Source: Sphingomonas sp. Leaf242
Lineage (GTDB): Bacteria > Pseudomonadota > Alphaproteobacteria > Sphingomonadales > Sphingomonadaceae
Length of the DNA: 64,000 nucleotides
Assembly (NCBI RefSeq): GCF_001422045.1
Contig: NZ_LMLW01000011.1
Location: 505-64,504 of the forward strand
Direction: 5' to 3'
Shown here one piece after another: positions 33,295-42,209 of the stretch. The position numbers and the translations under genes were made by a program. Position 1 is the first letter of the stretch. Each line of letters starts with the position of its first letter. Under the pieces are notes generated by a model. The model did no database searches and had not been told where the DNA came from. It worked only from the letters and a program-made list of their open reading frames with translations.

Positions 33295-34608
33295 ATGATG
33301 AAGAACGCGCTGGCTCTCCTCGGTTCTGCACTCGGGCTGACGCTCGCTGGGTGTGCGTATCCGTATTCGCCCCCTGCCCTTGCGCCGATTACTGCACCTG
33401 CTCCGACCACGACGGCGGCGGCTGCGATGCCGGGCGAGGCTCGGGCGCCGGTTACGATCCTCGTGTCGATCGATGGCTTCAGGCCGGATTATCTCGATCG
33501 GGGGGGGACGCCGAACCTCAACCGGCTGCGCGCGGGCGGCGTGTTCGCGAGCATGCGGCCGTCGTTTCCGAGCATCACCTTTCCCAATCACTGGACCTTG
33601 GTGACCGGTCTGCGCCCCGATCGCAGCGGGATCGTCGGCAACAAGATGGAGGATCCGGCACGGCCGGGGGAGACGTTCACGATGGCGACCGACGATCCGT
33701 TCTGGTGGAGCGAGAGTTCGCCGATCTGGGTCGATGCGGAGAAGGCAGGGATCCGGACGGCGACGATGTTCTGGCCGGGCGCGAACGTTGCGGTCGGCGG
33801 CAAGGTCAAGCCCGACAGCCACGGCGCGATCGACGGCGGGACGCGGCCGGAGGACTGGCAGCAGTTCAACCAGCAGGTGTCGGGAACGCAGCGGGTCAAC
33901 GCGGTGCTCGACTGGATGCGGCGGCCGGCCGCGATCCGCCCCAAGCTGGTGACGTTGTACTTCGATACGGTCGACAGCGCGGGTCATGCGGGTGGGCCGG
34001 ACAGCGCTGGCGTGACGCAGGCGGTGGCGGATGTCGATGCGAGCATTGGCGCGTTGGTCGATGGGCTGGCCGCGCTGGGGCAGCGGGCGAACCTGGTGAT
34101 CGTCGCCGATCACGGCATGGCGGCGACGAGCAACACGCGCGTCGTGGCGCTCGACGCGATCGCGGACAAGGCGGACTATCGTACCGTCGAGACCGGGCCG
34201 TACGCGACTCTATTCGCGGTGCCAGGGCATGAGTCGGCGCTGGAGGCGCGGTTGCTGACCCACCACGATCATCTGCAATGCTGGCGCAAGGGCGAGATCC
34301 CGGCGCGGTTCCATTATGGGCGCAACCCGCGCGTGCCGAGCTATCTGTGCCTTGCCGATGTCGGCTGGCGGGTCGATCCGAGCGCGCCGACCAAGGCTTC
34401 GGTCGGCGGGATGCACGGCTATGACAACATGGCGCCGGAGATGCGCGCGCTGTTCATCGCCAACGGGCCGGCGTTTGCGCGCGACAAGACGATTGCGAGC
34501 TTCGACAACGTCGCGATCGAGCCTTTGCTGCGCGACCTGATCGGGTTGCCGGCCGAAGCGGGGCTGGACGGCACCGACGCACCCTTCCAGAAGGTGCTGC
34601 AACGATAA
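33295..34608 (+). CDS. Ectonucleotide pyrophosphatase/phosphodiesterase-like lipoprotein
   Basis: 437-residue alkaline-phosphatase-superfamily hydrolase of the nucleotide pyrophosphatase/phosphodiesterase (NPP) type. A lipoprotein signal (LTLAGC, Cys about residue 20) anchors it to a membrane. The catalytic core shows VSIDGFRPDYLDRGGTPNL, the nucleophile Thr in SITFPNHWTLVTG, NKMEDP, FDTVDSAGHAGGPDS and VIVADHGMA, supplying the two-zinc ligands in the normal order. Likely substrates are nucleotides, nucleotide sugars or phospholipid head groups. A MaoC-like gene follows after 11 bases on the same strand. Confidence 0.92.
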   Translation: MMKNALALLGSALGLTLAGCAYPYSPPALAPITAPAPTTTAAAAMPGEARAPVTILVSIDGFRPDYLDRGGTPNLNRLRAGGVFASMRPSFPSITFPNHWTLVTGLRPDRSGIVGNKMEDPARPGETFTMATDDPFWWSESSPIWVDAEKAGIRTATMFWPGANVAVGGKVKPDSHGAIDGGTRPEDWQQFNQQVSGTQRVNAVLDWMRRPAAIRPKLVTLYFDTVDSAGHAGGPDSAGVTQAVADVDASIGALVDGLAALGQRANLVIVADHGMAATSNTRVVALDAIADKADYRTVETGPYATLFAVPGHESALEARLLTHHDHLQCWRKGEIPARFHYGRNPRVPSYLCLADVGWRVDPSAPTKASVGGMHGYDNMAPEMRALFIANGPAFARDKTIASFDNVAIEPLLRDLIGLPAEAGLDGTDAPFQKVLQR

Positions 34609-34619
34609 GAGGAGAGGTT

Positions 34620-35081
34620 GTGCAGTATTTCGAGGATATCGAGGTCGGTCGGACCGCGTCGTTCGGGCACTATGCGGTCACGCGCGAGGAGGTGATGGAC
34701 TTCGCCGCGAAATACGATCCGCAGCCGTTTCACCTGTCCGACGAGGCGGCCGCGCAGACGCATTTCGGACGGTTGTCGGCGAGCGGCTGGCATACGTGCG
34801 CGATGACGATGGCGATGCTGGTCGCGCATCTGAAGGAGAACCAGCAGGCCGGGCTTGGGTCGCCGGGGATCGATGAGTTGAAGTGGGTGAAGCCGGTGTA
34901 TCCGGGGGACACCTTGCGCTGCGAGACCGAGGTCCTCGAGAAGCGCGTGTCGGCGAGCCGGCCGGAGATGGGAATCTTCAAGAGCCGGATGCGGGTGTTC
35001 AACCAGGACGATGTGATGGTGATGACGTTCGTTTCGAACGGCCTCGTCGCGACGCGCCCCACGGATGCGCGGGCCGATTGA
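34620..35081 (+). CDS. MaoC-like (R)-hydratase, hotdog fold
   Basis: 153-residue MaoC-family protein. It begins YFEDIEVGRTASFGHYAVTR, has the hydratase-2 motif region EVMDFAAKYDPQPFHLSDEAA with catalytic Asp and His, then HFGRLSASGWHTCAM and the strand VKPVYPGDTLRCETEVLE. It probably hydrates a trans-2-enoyl-CoA; the exact pathway is unknown. The start is GTG with GGAG five bases upstream. It sits 11 bases after the phosphodiesterase gene but the two functions are not obviously related. Confidence 0.9.
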   Translation: MQYFEDIEVGRTASFGHYAVTREEVMDFAAKYDPQPFHLSDEAAAQTHFGRLSASGWHTCAMTMAMLVAHLKENQQAGLGSPGIDELKWVKPVYPGDTLRCETEVLEKRVSASRPEMGIFKSRMRVFNQDDVMVMTFVSNGLVATRPTDARAD

Positions 35082-35129
35082 TTGGCGAGCGTTCGGCCTA
35101 CCGAGCGGCTGGCTGCCATCCAGTATCGA

Positions 35130-35323
35130 TTCACGCGAAGGCGCTAAGGCGCGAAGAGAAGGTCTGTTCGCGCGGAGGCGCGGAGAGATTTTAGATGGCA
35201 GAGCCTTGGGCGAGCTTTGCTGCCACCGCAAAGGCTCGCCGCACTAGCACCAAGTAACTCTCTGGGCCTCTGCGCCTCTGCGAGAACAAACCTTCTCTTC
35301 GCGCCATTGCGCCTTCGCGTGAA
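35130..35323. repeat. Long imperfect palindrome, type G
   Basis: About 195 bases between convergent genes. The left arm (about 35130-35190) begins TTCACGCGAAGGCGCTAAGG and the right arm (about 35261-35323) ends CCATTGCGCCTTCGCGTGAA, its imperfect reverse complement. The central 70 bases are not repeated. The outer arms could form a long hairpin in either transcript. Only one copy was seen in this window. Confidence 0.8.
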
Positions 35324-35339
35324 CCAAAACCTTCTCTAG

Positions 35340-36080
35340 TTACCGCGACGGACGACCGCCGCCGCGGTTACCGCCGCCCTGCCGTCCGCCGCCGAAGCGC
35401 GGGCCGCCGCCGCCGCGATTGCCTCGGAACGCACCGTCGCCGCGATTGCCGCGAAAGCCGCCTTGCGCTTGTGGCTGCTGGGGGTTGGCGACTTGTCCGG
35501 GCTGCGCAGGCTGGCCGGGTTGACCGAACTGGCCGCGATCGGGACCACGACCACGATCCCCGCCGCGGCCGGGACCGCGGTTGCCGAACTGGCCCTGACC
35601 GGGCGTGCCGGGATTGCCCTGATAGCCCGGACGGTTACCGCGCCAGCCGCCGTCTCGGCCACGATTGCCGCGGTCACCGCGGTTGGCGAACCCACCCCAG
35701 TTGCCGCGCCCGTCAAAGCCGTTGCCGCGATATTGCTGGCGACCCTGCCAATAGCGCTGCTGGTTGCCGTTCCAACGATGCGGGCGGCGGTAGCGATCGT
35801 AGACGTAGACGCCCGAGCCGGGATAATAATAATCGCCGCTCCAGCCGTAATAGGAGTTCAGCCCGCCAAGGCCGTAGCCGCCATACCCACCGCCGAGTCC
35901 GCCGCCGAGTCCGCCATAACCCGCGCCGTAATAGCCGTCGCCGTAACCGCCGCCGCCGTAATAGGGATCGCTGGCGTAACCGACGCCCGCGCCGCCATAG
36001 CCGTACCCGTCGGTACAGCCCGCGACGCCGAGTCCGAGGCCCAAGGCTAGGCCGATGATGCCGAAGCGTTTCATAAACAT
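35340..36080 (-). CDS. Gly/Tyr/Arg-rich low-complexity lipoprotein
   Basis: 246 residues. A lipoprotein signal with LGVAGC (Cys about residue 21) is followed by a Gly-Tyr-rich segment (about 22-80), a short more complex region (YVYDRYRRPHRWNGNQQRYW, about 95-115) and a long Gly/Arg/Asn/Gln-rich tail with Pro-Gly-Gln repeats. No catalytic motif and no family I recognise; length is likely variable between strains. The ATG at 36080 has GGGAG seven bases upstream, while the open frame continues upstream without support. It may be a cell-envelope structural or RNA-binding-like protein, but no function is assigned. It is convergent with the MaoC gene. Confidence 0.75.
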   Translation of the reverse strand: MFMKRFGIIGLALGLGLGVAGCTDGYGYGGAGVGYASDPYYGGGGYGDGYYGAGYGGLGGGLGGGYGGYGLGGLNSYYGWSGDYYYPGSGVYVYDRYRRPHRWNGNQQRYWQGRQQYRGNGFDGRGNWGGFANRGDRGNRGRDGGWRGNRPGYQGNPGTPGQGQFGNRGPGRGGDRGRGPDRGQFGQPGQPAQPGQVANPQQPQAQGGFRGNRGDGAFRGNRGGGGPRFGGGRQGGGNRGGGRPSR

Positions 36081-36267
36081 GGGGAGTCTCCCGTACGTGG
36101 AGAGCGGACACAACGCGCCGCTATTCGTCATACAACGGAGTCGGTGTATCGCGAGTTCCATGAATGGGGTCTGACGCGGTTTGGGGCTGCGCGAGCGCGA
36201 CCTGCTTGACCCGACCATGTGTCGCAGCCGGCTGTGATTAACCCATTAAGCAAACCGCGACTATATC

Positions 36268-36373
36268 ACCTCCCCGGCGAAGGCCGGGGTCCAATAGGGA
36301 CGAAAGAGGTAACGGCGCACAGTCATTCGTTAGCAACGTTCCCCAATTGGGCCCCGGCCTCCGCCGGGGGGGC
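36268..36373. repeat. Paired inverted repeat, family A copy 2
   Basis: It occupies most of the 325-base gap between apt and the Gly-rich lipoprotein gene. The left arm has CCCCGGCGAAGGCCGGGGTC at 36272-36291 and the right arm has CCCCAATTGGGCCCCGGCCT at 36341-36360 followed by CCGCCGGGG. The inner GTTAGCAACGTT matches the spacer sequence of the other two copies. The remaining 187 bases of the gap (36081-36267) hold the lipoprotein ribosome site and nothing else recognised. Confidence 0.85.
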
Positions 36374-36405
36374 GGTGAATGTGGTGGCGTGCGGTCGGCG
36401 CGTGG

Positions 36406-36954
36406 TCAGTGGCCGGGGAAGTGGATCAGGGCGGTTGCTTCGATGCCATCGGTGCGAAGCGCGTCTGCGCCGCCCAGGTCGGGGAGGTCGACCAGGAACT
36501 GGGCTTGCGTGACCACCGCGCCGGCCTTGTGGAGCAGGCGGACCGCCGCGCGGGCGGTGCCGCCGGTGGCGATCAGGTCGTCGACCAGCAGGACGCGCGC
36601 GCCGGGCGCAAAGGCGTCGGCGTGGATCGCGATGCGGTCCGTGCCGTATTCCAGCGCATAGTCCTCGGCGATGGTCGCGCCGGGGAGCTTGCCGTCCTTG
36701 CGGATCAGGAGGACGCCGGCCTTGAGTGGTGCGGCGAGCGCGGCGGCGAACAGGAAGCCGCGGGCTTCGATACCGGCGACCAGATCTACGGGGCCGGAGA
36801 CTGCCGCGACCATCCGCTCGATCGCGGTCGCCCAGCCCTGCGGGTCGAGCAGCAGGGTGGTGATGTCGCGGAACTGGATACCGGGCTTGGGGAAGTCCGG
36901 GATGGTGCGGATCAGGGCCTTCAGATCGGCGTTGCGCTCGTTGATATCGGACAT
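36406..36954 (-). CDS. apt: Adenine phosphoribosyltransferase
   Basis: 182-residue purine-salvage enzyme that makes AMP from adenine and PRPP. N-terminal IRTIPDFPKPGIQFRDITTL and the PRPP-binding loop ARVLLVDDLIATGGTA (about residues 119-134) are diagnostic. IEARGFLF is the adenine-side motif. It is a single gene between a repeat-filled gap and the terminator of the cytochrome bc1 operon. Confidence 0.97.
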   Translation of the reverse strand: MSDINERNADLKALIRTIPDFPKPGIQFRDITTLLLDPQGWATAIERMVAAVSGPVDLVAGIEARGFLFAAALAAPLKAGVLLIRKDGKLPGATIAEDYALEYGTDRIAIHADAFAPGARVLLVDDLIATGGTARAAVRLLHKAGAVVTQAQFLVDLPDLGGADALRTDGIEATALIHFPGH

Positions 36955-37010
36955 AGACGTTCCCTTCTTCGCGCGGAGCGGCGGCCGTATCGCGACAGGG
37001 CGCGACGGCC

Positions 37011-37052
37011 AAAACGAAAGCGGCGGACCGGGCTTACCACCCGTCCGCCGCT
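37011..37052 (-). terminator. Rho-independent terminator of the cytochrome bc1 operon
   Basis: On the minus strand, AGCGGCGGAC (complement of 37043-37052) pairs perfectly with GTCCGCCGCT (complement of 37019-37028) around a 14-base loop and is followed by TTTCGTTTT. It lies 42 bases after the cytochrome c1 stop codon. Confidence 0.85.
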
Positions 37053-37093
37053 CCCTTTATCCGTGCGCCCTTACCGCGGGAGCCGGGCCGTCA

Positions 37094-37936
37094 TCAATGC
37101 TTAACGTCGCGCCAGACGTTCTGATACGCGCCCCAGGCGAGGCCGCAGAAGATCAGGATGAAGATGATCGACGCGAACCCGGCGGCATGACGCGCCTCGA
37201 GATTGGGCTCGGCGGTCCAGGTCAGGAACGCCGCGACGTCGGTCGACATCTGCTCCTTCGTCGCCTTGGTCCCGTCCGCGTAAGCGACCTGGCCATCCGA
37301 CGTGAGCGGTGGCGGCATCGCGATGTTGAGGTTCGCGAAATACGGATTGTAGTGGAGCCCGGTCGGCGTCTTGATATCCGGGAATTCCTTCAGCAGCGCG
37401 GCGGGCTGCGTCGTGTAGCCGGTCAGCAGCGAATGGACATATGCGGTGCCGTCCTCGCGCGCCTTGGTGATCAGCGAGAGATCGGGCGGCAGCGCGTTGT
37501 TGTTCGCGGCGCGCGCGGCGATCTCGTTGGCGAACGGCGACGGGAAGTGATCCGACGGGATATTCTTGCGCGTTGCCGGCTCACCCGTCTCCGGGTTGAT
37601 CGAGGGCTGCTCGATGACCCACTGGTTGGCGATCGCCTTTACCTCGGGGTCGGTATAGCCGATCTTGGTCAGGTCGCGGAACGACACCAGCCGCAGCGAG
37701 TGGCAGGCCGAGCAGACTTCCTTGTAGACCTGGAACCCGCGCTGAAGCTGGCGACGGTCGAACTTGCCGAACACGCCGTTGGAGGCGAGCTCGAGTTCCT
37801 TGGGATGCTTGTGCGCGACGCTCTCCGCGGTCGGCGCGACGGGATCGGTGATGACCCCGTAGACGCTGCCGAAGAGCGCGATGCCGAGCACCAGCACGAA
37901 GGCCGCGCCGACGAAGGATGCGATGAGACGAACCAT
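37094..37936 (-). CDS. petC: Cytochrome c1 of the bc1 complex
   Basis: 280-residue haem-c subunit of complex III. A hydrophobic signal segment (about 1-27) is followed by the haem-binding CSACH at residues 75-79, with YVHSLLTGY and MPPPL (the distal Met ligand region) further on. A C-terminal membrane anchor (about 250-272) precedes VWRDVKH. It passes electrons from the Rieske centre to cytochrome c. It is the last gene of petA-petB-petC, 21 bases after cytochrome b, and is followed by a strong terminator. Confidence 0.97.
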   Translation of the reverse strand: MVRLIASFVGAAFVLVLGIALFGSVYGVITDPVAPTAESVAHKHPKELELASNGVFGKFDRRQLQRGFQVYKEVCSACHSLRLVSFRDLTKIGYTDPEVKAIANQWVIEQPSINPETGEPATRKNIPSDHFPSPFANEIAARAANNNALPPDLSLITKAREDGTAYVHSLLTGYTTQPAALLKEFPDIKTPTGLHYNPYFANLNIAMPPPLTSDGQVAYADGTKATKEQMSTDVAAFLTWTAEPNLEARHAAGFASIIFILIFCGLAWGAYQNVWRDVKH

Positions 37937-37957
37937 GTGTGTGTCCTCTAGTTCGTA

Positions 37958-39244
37958 TCAGTTCGCGAGCGCGGTTTTGGCCGGGCTCGTCCCGCCATGC
38001 TTGCTCAGCACGGCCTCGGTGATCGAGTTGGGCAGCGGCCGCGGACGCTCGGACCGCGAGATTAGCGGCAGGATGATCAGGAAGTGCGCGAAATAATACG
38101 CCGCGCAGATCTGGCTGAGGATCACGTAGAACGCGTTGGCCGGTGCGCCACCGCAATAGCCGAGCACGAAGATGTCGGCGACCAGCACCCAGAACGCGAT
38201 CCGGGCCTTCGGGCGATAGTTCATCGAACGGACCGGCGAGCTGTCCAACCACGGCAGGAAGAACAGCAGCAGGATCGAGCCGAACATCGCCAGAACGCCC
38301 CAGAGCTTCGCCGGCAGGATGAAGTCGGCGGTGAAGGCGCGCAGGATCGCGTAGAACGGCCAGAAATACCATTCGGGGACGATGTGCGCGGGCGTCGAGA
38401 GCGGGTTCGCCGGGATGTAGTTGTCCGGGTGGCCGAGATAGTTCGGGAAGAAGAACAGCAGGCTGGCGAAGATCAGCATGAAGATGCCGAGCCCGAAGCC
38501 GTCCTTCGCGGTGTAGTAGGGGTGGAACGGGACGGTGTCCTGCTCGCCCTTCACGTCGACGCCGGTAGGGTTGTTCGAGCCGGGGATGTGCAGCGCCCAG
38601 ATATGCAGGATGATGACGCCCGCGATCACGAACGGCAGCAAATAATGCAGCGAGAAGAAGCGGTTGAGGGCGGCATTGTCGGGCGCGAATCCGCCGAGCA
38701 GCCAGATGCGGATGGTGTCGCCGACCAGCGGGATCGCCGAGAAGAAGCCGGTGATGACCTGCGCGCCCCAGAAGCTCATCTGGCCCCAGGGAAGCACGTA
38801 GCCCATGAACGCGGTCGCCATCATCAGCAGGAAGATGACCACGCCGAGCAGCCACACCATCTCGCGCGGTGCCTTGTACGAGCCGTAATAGAGCCCGCGG
38901 AAGATGTGTGTGTAGACGACGATGAAGAACATCGAGGCACCGTTGGCGTGCGCATACCGCAGGAACCAGCCCGCATTGACGTCGCGCATGATGCTCTCGA
39001 CCGAGTCGAACGCGACCAGGCCGTTGGCGGCATAGTGCATCGCCAGCACGATGCCGGTGACGATCTGGATCGCCAGCGCGGCGCCGGCGAGCACGCCGAA
39101 GTTCCAGAAATAATTGAGGTTGCGCGGGACGGGATAGCCGCCGCCGAGTGAATTGTAGACGAGCCGGGGAACGGGAAGCCGCTCATCCAGCCACCGCGTC
39201 AGCGGCAGCTTCGGTTCGTATTGCTTGGCCCAGGGAAAGCTCAT
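37958..39244 (-). CDS. petB: Cytochrome b of the bc1 complex
   Basis: 428-residue polytopic quinol-oxidising subunit of complex III with two b haems. Hydrophobic helices cover most of the chain. [19 protein letters not shown] is the conserved Qo-side stretch and [13 protein letters not shown] contains the PEWY motif of the Qo site. Haem-ligand histidines lie in HYAANG and the matching fourth-helix positions. It starts 10 bases after the Rieske gene. Confidence 0.98.
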   Translation of the reverse strand: MSFPWAKQYEPKLPLTRWLDERLPVPRLVYNSLGGGYPVPRNLNYFWNFGVLAGAALAIQIVTGIVLAMHYAANGLVAFDSVESIMRDVNAGWFLRYAHANGASMFFIVVYTHIFRGLYYGSYKAPREMVWLLGVVIFLLMMATAFMGYVLPWGQMSFWGAQVITGFFSAIPLVGDTIRIWLLGGFAPDNAALNRFFSLHYLLPFVIAGVIILHIWALHIPGSNNPTGVDVKGEQDTVPFHPYYTAKDGFGLGIFMLIFASLLFFFPNYLGHPDNYIPANPLSTPAHIVPEWYFWPFYAILRAFTADFILPAKLWGVLAMFGSILLLFFLPWLDSSPVRSMNYRPKARIAFWVLVADIFVLGYCGGAPANAFYVILSQICAAYYFAHFLIILPLISRSERPRPLPNSITEAVLSKHGGTSPAKTALAN

Positions 39245-39254
39245 GTCGTTTTCC

Positions 39255-39839
39255 TCAGCCTACCGTGACGACGGTGTCGGAGTTGAAGGCATAGTCCGGA
39301 ACGTGGAGGTTCGACGGAGCGGGGCCTTTGCGGATGCGCGCGGCGGTGTCGTAGGCCGAGCCGTGGCACGGGCAGAAATAGCCGCCGAACGGCCCTTTGT
39401 TTTCGCCCTCGCCCGCGCCGAGCGGGACACAGCCGAGGTGCGTGCAGACGCCCAGCGTGATCAGCCAGTTCTTCTTGCCCGCCTTGGTGCGCTGCTCGAG
39501 CGTCTGCGGATCGCGCAGCGTCGAGATGTCGACCGCGTCGGCTTCCGAGATTTCCTTCGGCGTCAGGTTGCGCACGAACAGGGGCTGCTTGCGGAACGAG
39601 GTCTTGATCGCCTGGCCGGGAAGGATTTTCGACAGGTCGATCTCGGTGGTCGACTGCGCGAGCACGTCTGCGCTCGGGTTCATCTGGTTGATCAGCGGCA
39701 GGACGATCGCGACCGCGCCGACACCGGCGAAAGATACCGCGGCGATGTTGATGAAATCACGGCGGCGAGGATCATGGGCCTCTTCGTGAAACGGCTCTGG
39801 CGATTCGCCGGGGGGAACCATGTCGTCGACTGTCGCCAT
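39255..39839 (-). CDS. petA: Rieske iron-sulfur subunit of the bc1 complex
   Basis: 194-residue [2Fe-2S] subunit. A Tat-type leader with [15 protein letters not shown] (about 25-40) also serves as membrane anchor. The cluster ligands lie in CTHLGC (132-137) and CPCHGS (156-161), each giving one Cys and one His, with the disulfide cysteines in the same motifs. It is the first gene of the petA-petB-petC operon; its promoter should be in 39840-40025. Confidence 0.98.
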   Translation of the reverse strand: MATVDDMVPPGESPEPFHEEAHDPRRRDFINIAAVSFAGVGAVAIVLPLINQMNPSADVLAQSTTEIDLSKILPGQAIKTSFRKQPLFVRNLTPKEISEADAVDISTLRDPQTLEQRTKAGKKNWLITLGVCTHLGCVPLGAGEGENKGPFGGYFCPCHGSAYDTAARIRKGPAPSNLHVPDYAFNSDTVVTVG

Positions 39840-40025
39840 TCATCTCGCCCTTGCACGTTATTTTTATCGTGGCCTGGCAGGGCTTCCGGTTTCGACGAAC
39901 CGTACGTCCACCCTGCCCGACCGTCCCCACGGAGGCTGTGCTTTGATAGACGGCGGGGCGCGGGTTTGCCAACTGCATTTTGCTTTGGGTTACCTCCGGG
40001 ACCTGGGGGCGCTAGAGGATCGGGT
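39840..40025. promoter_or_regulatory. Divergent petA / trmL intergenic region
   Basis: 186 bases that must hold the promoter of the bc1 operon (minus strand) and of trmL (plus strand). An AT-rich patch, GTTATTTTTATC (39854-39865), is the most promoter-like part. No clear -35/-10 pair was fixed. Confidence 0.35.
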
Positions 40026-40475
40026 ATGCGTATTGCTCTCTATCAGCCCGATATTGCCGGAAATGTCGGCGCGATCCTGCGGACCGCCGCGTGCATGGGG
40101 ATCGGCGTCGACCTGATCGAACCGATGGGATTCACCTGGAGCGAGAAGGCCGTCGCGCGCTCGGGGATGGATTATGTCGGCGCGGTCGACGTGGTGCGGC
40201 ATGTCGATTGGGACGCGTTCCTGGCGCAGGTGACGGGGCGGATTGTGTTGCTGACGACGAAGGGCGCGGTGCGGCTGGATGTCGCCGAGTTTCGCGAGGA
40301 CGACGTGTTGCTGATGGGGAGCGAGGGCGCGGGCGTGCCGGAGGACGTGCATGCGCGGGCCGACGTGCGGGTGCTGATCCCGATGCGGTCTGGGTTGCGG
40401 TCGATGAATATCTCGGTGGCGACGGGGATCGTTGCGGCGGAGGCGTTGCGGCAGACGGGTGGCTGGCCAAGCTGA
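40026..40475 (+). CDS. trmL: tRNA (cytidine(34)-2'-O)-methyltransferase TrmL
   Basis: 149-residue SPOUT-family methyltransferase that modifies the wobble base of tRNA-Leu. It opens with IALYQPDIAGNVGAILRTAA. It has the trefoil-knot motifs LMGSEGAGVPEDV and the C-terminal IPMRSGLRSMNISVATGI. The ATG at 40026, preceded by GAGG, starts the family N-terminus; the longer open frame upstream is unsupported. Single gene, followed by a repeat-filled gap. Confidence 0.95.
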   Translation: MRIALYQPDIAGNVGAILRTAACMGIGVDLIEPMGFTWSEKAVARSGMDYVGAVDVVRHVDWDAFLAQVTGRIVLLTTKGAVRLDVAEFREDDVLLMGSEGAGVPEDVHARADVRVLIPMRSGLRSMNISVATGIVAAEALRQTGGWPS

Positions 40476-40637
40476 TCCTCCCCGCACGCGGGGAGGGGGA
40501 CCGTGCGAAGCATGGTGGAGGGGGTTCACCGCGAACACACCCCTCCCGTACGGCTACCGTAACGCTCGCGGAACTCCCCCTCCACCCTTCGGCTAAGTAG
40601 CCGAACGGTCCCCCTCCCCGTTCCGGGGAGGATTTGG
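40476..40637. repeat. Paired inverted repeat, family B copy 1
   Basis: It fills the gap between trmL and hemF. The outer arms are ATCCTCCCCGCACGCGGGGA (40475-40494) with GGGGGACCGTGCGAAGCATG after it, and GGTCCCCCTCCCCGTTCCGG plus GGAGGAT (40608-40634). Inner CCCTCC and GGAGGG blocks pair as well. The second copy is at 49724-49853. Confidence 0.85.
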
Positions 40638-40650
40638 TAGAGACGCTCCC

Positions 40651-41493
40651 ATGACCGATCTCGACCCCCAGCAAGCCGCCGCCCGAACCTGGTTCGAATC
40701 CCTGCGCGATCGCATCTGCGCTGAGTTCGAGGCGATCGAGCGGGAGGCCGGCTCCGACGCGAGCTTCGAATACACGCCGTGGGACCGGATCGATCCGTCG
40801 GGCGAACCCGGCGGCGGTGGGGTCCGAGGCGTGATGAAGGGCAAGGTCTTCGAGAAGGTCGGCGTCAACGTCTCGACCGTCGGCGGCACGTTCGAGGGCG
40901 ACTTCGCCAAGTCGATCCACGGTGCGGGGGACGACCCGCGGTTCTTCGCGACCGGGATCAGCCTGGTCGCGCACATGACCAACCCGCACGTGCCCGCGGT
41001 GCACATGAACTGCCGCTTCCTCAACACGACCAAGCGCTGGTTCGGTGGTGGGGGCGATCTCAACCCGCCCTTGCCGATCGAGGAGGATACCGCCGACTTC
41101 CATGCGACGATGAAGGCGGCGTGCGACGCGCACGATCCGGCGCACTATGAGCGGTTCAGGGACTGGGCGGAGACGTATTTCTACATCCCGCACCGGAAAG
41201 TGAGCCGCGGTGCGGGCGGCATCTTCTTCGATCATCTCGATGGCGATTTCGACGCGAACTTCGCGTTCACGCGCGATGTCGGCGAGGCGTTTCTCGATGC
41301 CTATCCGCGGATCGTGCGGCGGCGGATGGATACGCCGTTCGATGCCGCCGACGAGGCGCGGATGCTCGAATGGCGCGGGCGGTATGCCGAGTTCAATCTC
41401 GTCTATGACCGGGGGACGCTGTTCGGGCTCAAGACCGGCGGCAATATCGACGCCATCCTGATGAGCCTGCCGCCGCGCGCAACGTGGTCCTAA
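40651..41493 (+). CDS. hemF: Oxygen-dependent coproporphyrinogen III oxidase
   Basis: 280-residue aerobic haem-synthesis enzyme that decarboxylates coproporphyrinogen III to protoporphyrinogen IX. Signatures include GGGVRGVMKGKVFEKVGVN, HMNCRFLNTTKRWFGGGGDL and SRGAGGIFFDHLDGDFDANF, and the end has EFNLVYDRGTLFGLKTGGN. A GNAT gene follows after four bases. The region just before the start still contains the edge of repeat B1. Confidence 0.98.
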   Translation: MTDLDPQQAAARTWFESLRDRICAEFEAIEREAGSDASFEYTPWDRIDPSGEPGGGGVRGVMKGKVFEKVGVNVSTVGGTFEGDFAKSIHGAGDDPRFFATGISLVAHMTNPHVPAVHMNCRFLNTTKRWFGGGGDLNPPLPIEEDTADFHATMKAACDAHDPAHYERFRDWAETYFYIPHRKVSRGAGGIFFDHLDGDFDANFAFTRDVGEAFLDAYPRIVRRRMDTPFDAADEARMLEWRGRYAEFNLVYDRGTLFGLKTGGNIDAILMSLPPRATWS

Positions 41494-41497
41494 CCGG

Positions 41498-42091
41498 GTG
41501 GCGCTGATCCCGGTTGCCGACGACGTCCTCGCGACGATCGTCACGACGCTGGAAATGCGCAAGCGGCCACCGCTGCGGCCGAGCCCGGGATCGCGGTTGC
41601 GGCTGGTACGATGGGAGCGGCCGGCGCTGGAGAAATACCGCGCTCTGTTCCGGCGGGTCGGCAGCCCGTGGCTGTGGTTCTCGCGGCTGGTGATGGCGGA
41701 CGATGCGCTGGCGGCGATCCTGCATGATCCGGGGATCGCGGTGTATGCGGTGCTCGATCCTGCGGGGATCGAGGTCGGGATGCTCGAACTCGATTTCCGC
41801 GAGGCGGGGGCGTGCGAGATTTCGTATTTCGGTTTGATCCCGGAACTGGCGGGGCAAGGTCATGGGCGGTGGCTGATGGCCGAGGCGTGCGCGCGGGCCT
41901 GGGCGAAGGGGGTGGAGCGGGTCTGGCTGCATACCTGCACGCTCGATCATCCGAGCGCGCTGGGGTTTTATCGGGCGCAGGGTTTCGTGGCGGTGAAGCG
42001 GACGATCGAGACGTTTCCCGATCCGCGGGCTTCCAGGTTGCTGCCGCCGGAGACGGCGCCGCAGATTCCGTATTTGGGGAAGAAACGATAG
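41498..42091 (+). CDS. GNAT family N-acetyltransferase
   Basis: 197-residue acyltransferase with the GNAT acetyl-CoA motif: ISYFGLIPELAGQGHGRWLM at about 107-126 (motif A, Q/RxxGxG/A) and HPSALGFYRAQGF near the end. Length and the LWFSRLVM segment resemble acetyltransferases found beside hemF in other alphaproteobacteria. The substrate is unknown. GTG start four bases after the hemF stop, so cotranscribed. Confidence 0.88.
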   Translation: MALIPVADDVLATIVTTLEMRKRPPLRPSPGSRLRLVRWERPALEKYRALFRRVGSPWLWFSRLVMADDALAAILHDPGIAVYAVLDPAGIEVGMLELDFREAGACEISYFGLIPELAGQGHGRWLMAEACARAWAKGVERVWLHTCTLDHPSALGFYRAQGFVAVKRTIETFPDPRASRLLPPETAPQIPYLGKKR

Positions 42092-42096
42092 CTCTT

Positions 42097-42190
42097 CGTC
42101 ACCCCGGACTTGTTCCGGGGTCCACCGTCCCGCAAACCAAACTCTCTCGATCACGCGGAACCGTGGATGCCGGAACGAGCCCGGCATGAC
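42097..42190. repeat. Paired inverted repeat, type F
   Basis: The left arm begins CGTCACCCCGGACTTGTTCC and includes GGGGTCCACCGT; the right arm is CCGTGGATGCCGGAACGAGC followed by CCGGCATGACGG, an imperfect reverse complement. It lies between convergent genes (GNAT and a membrane protein). Confidence 0.8.
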
Positions 42191-42209
42191 GGAGTTGGTG
42201 GAGTTGGCC

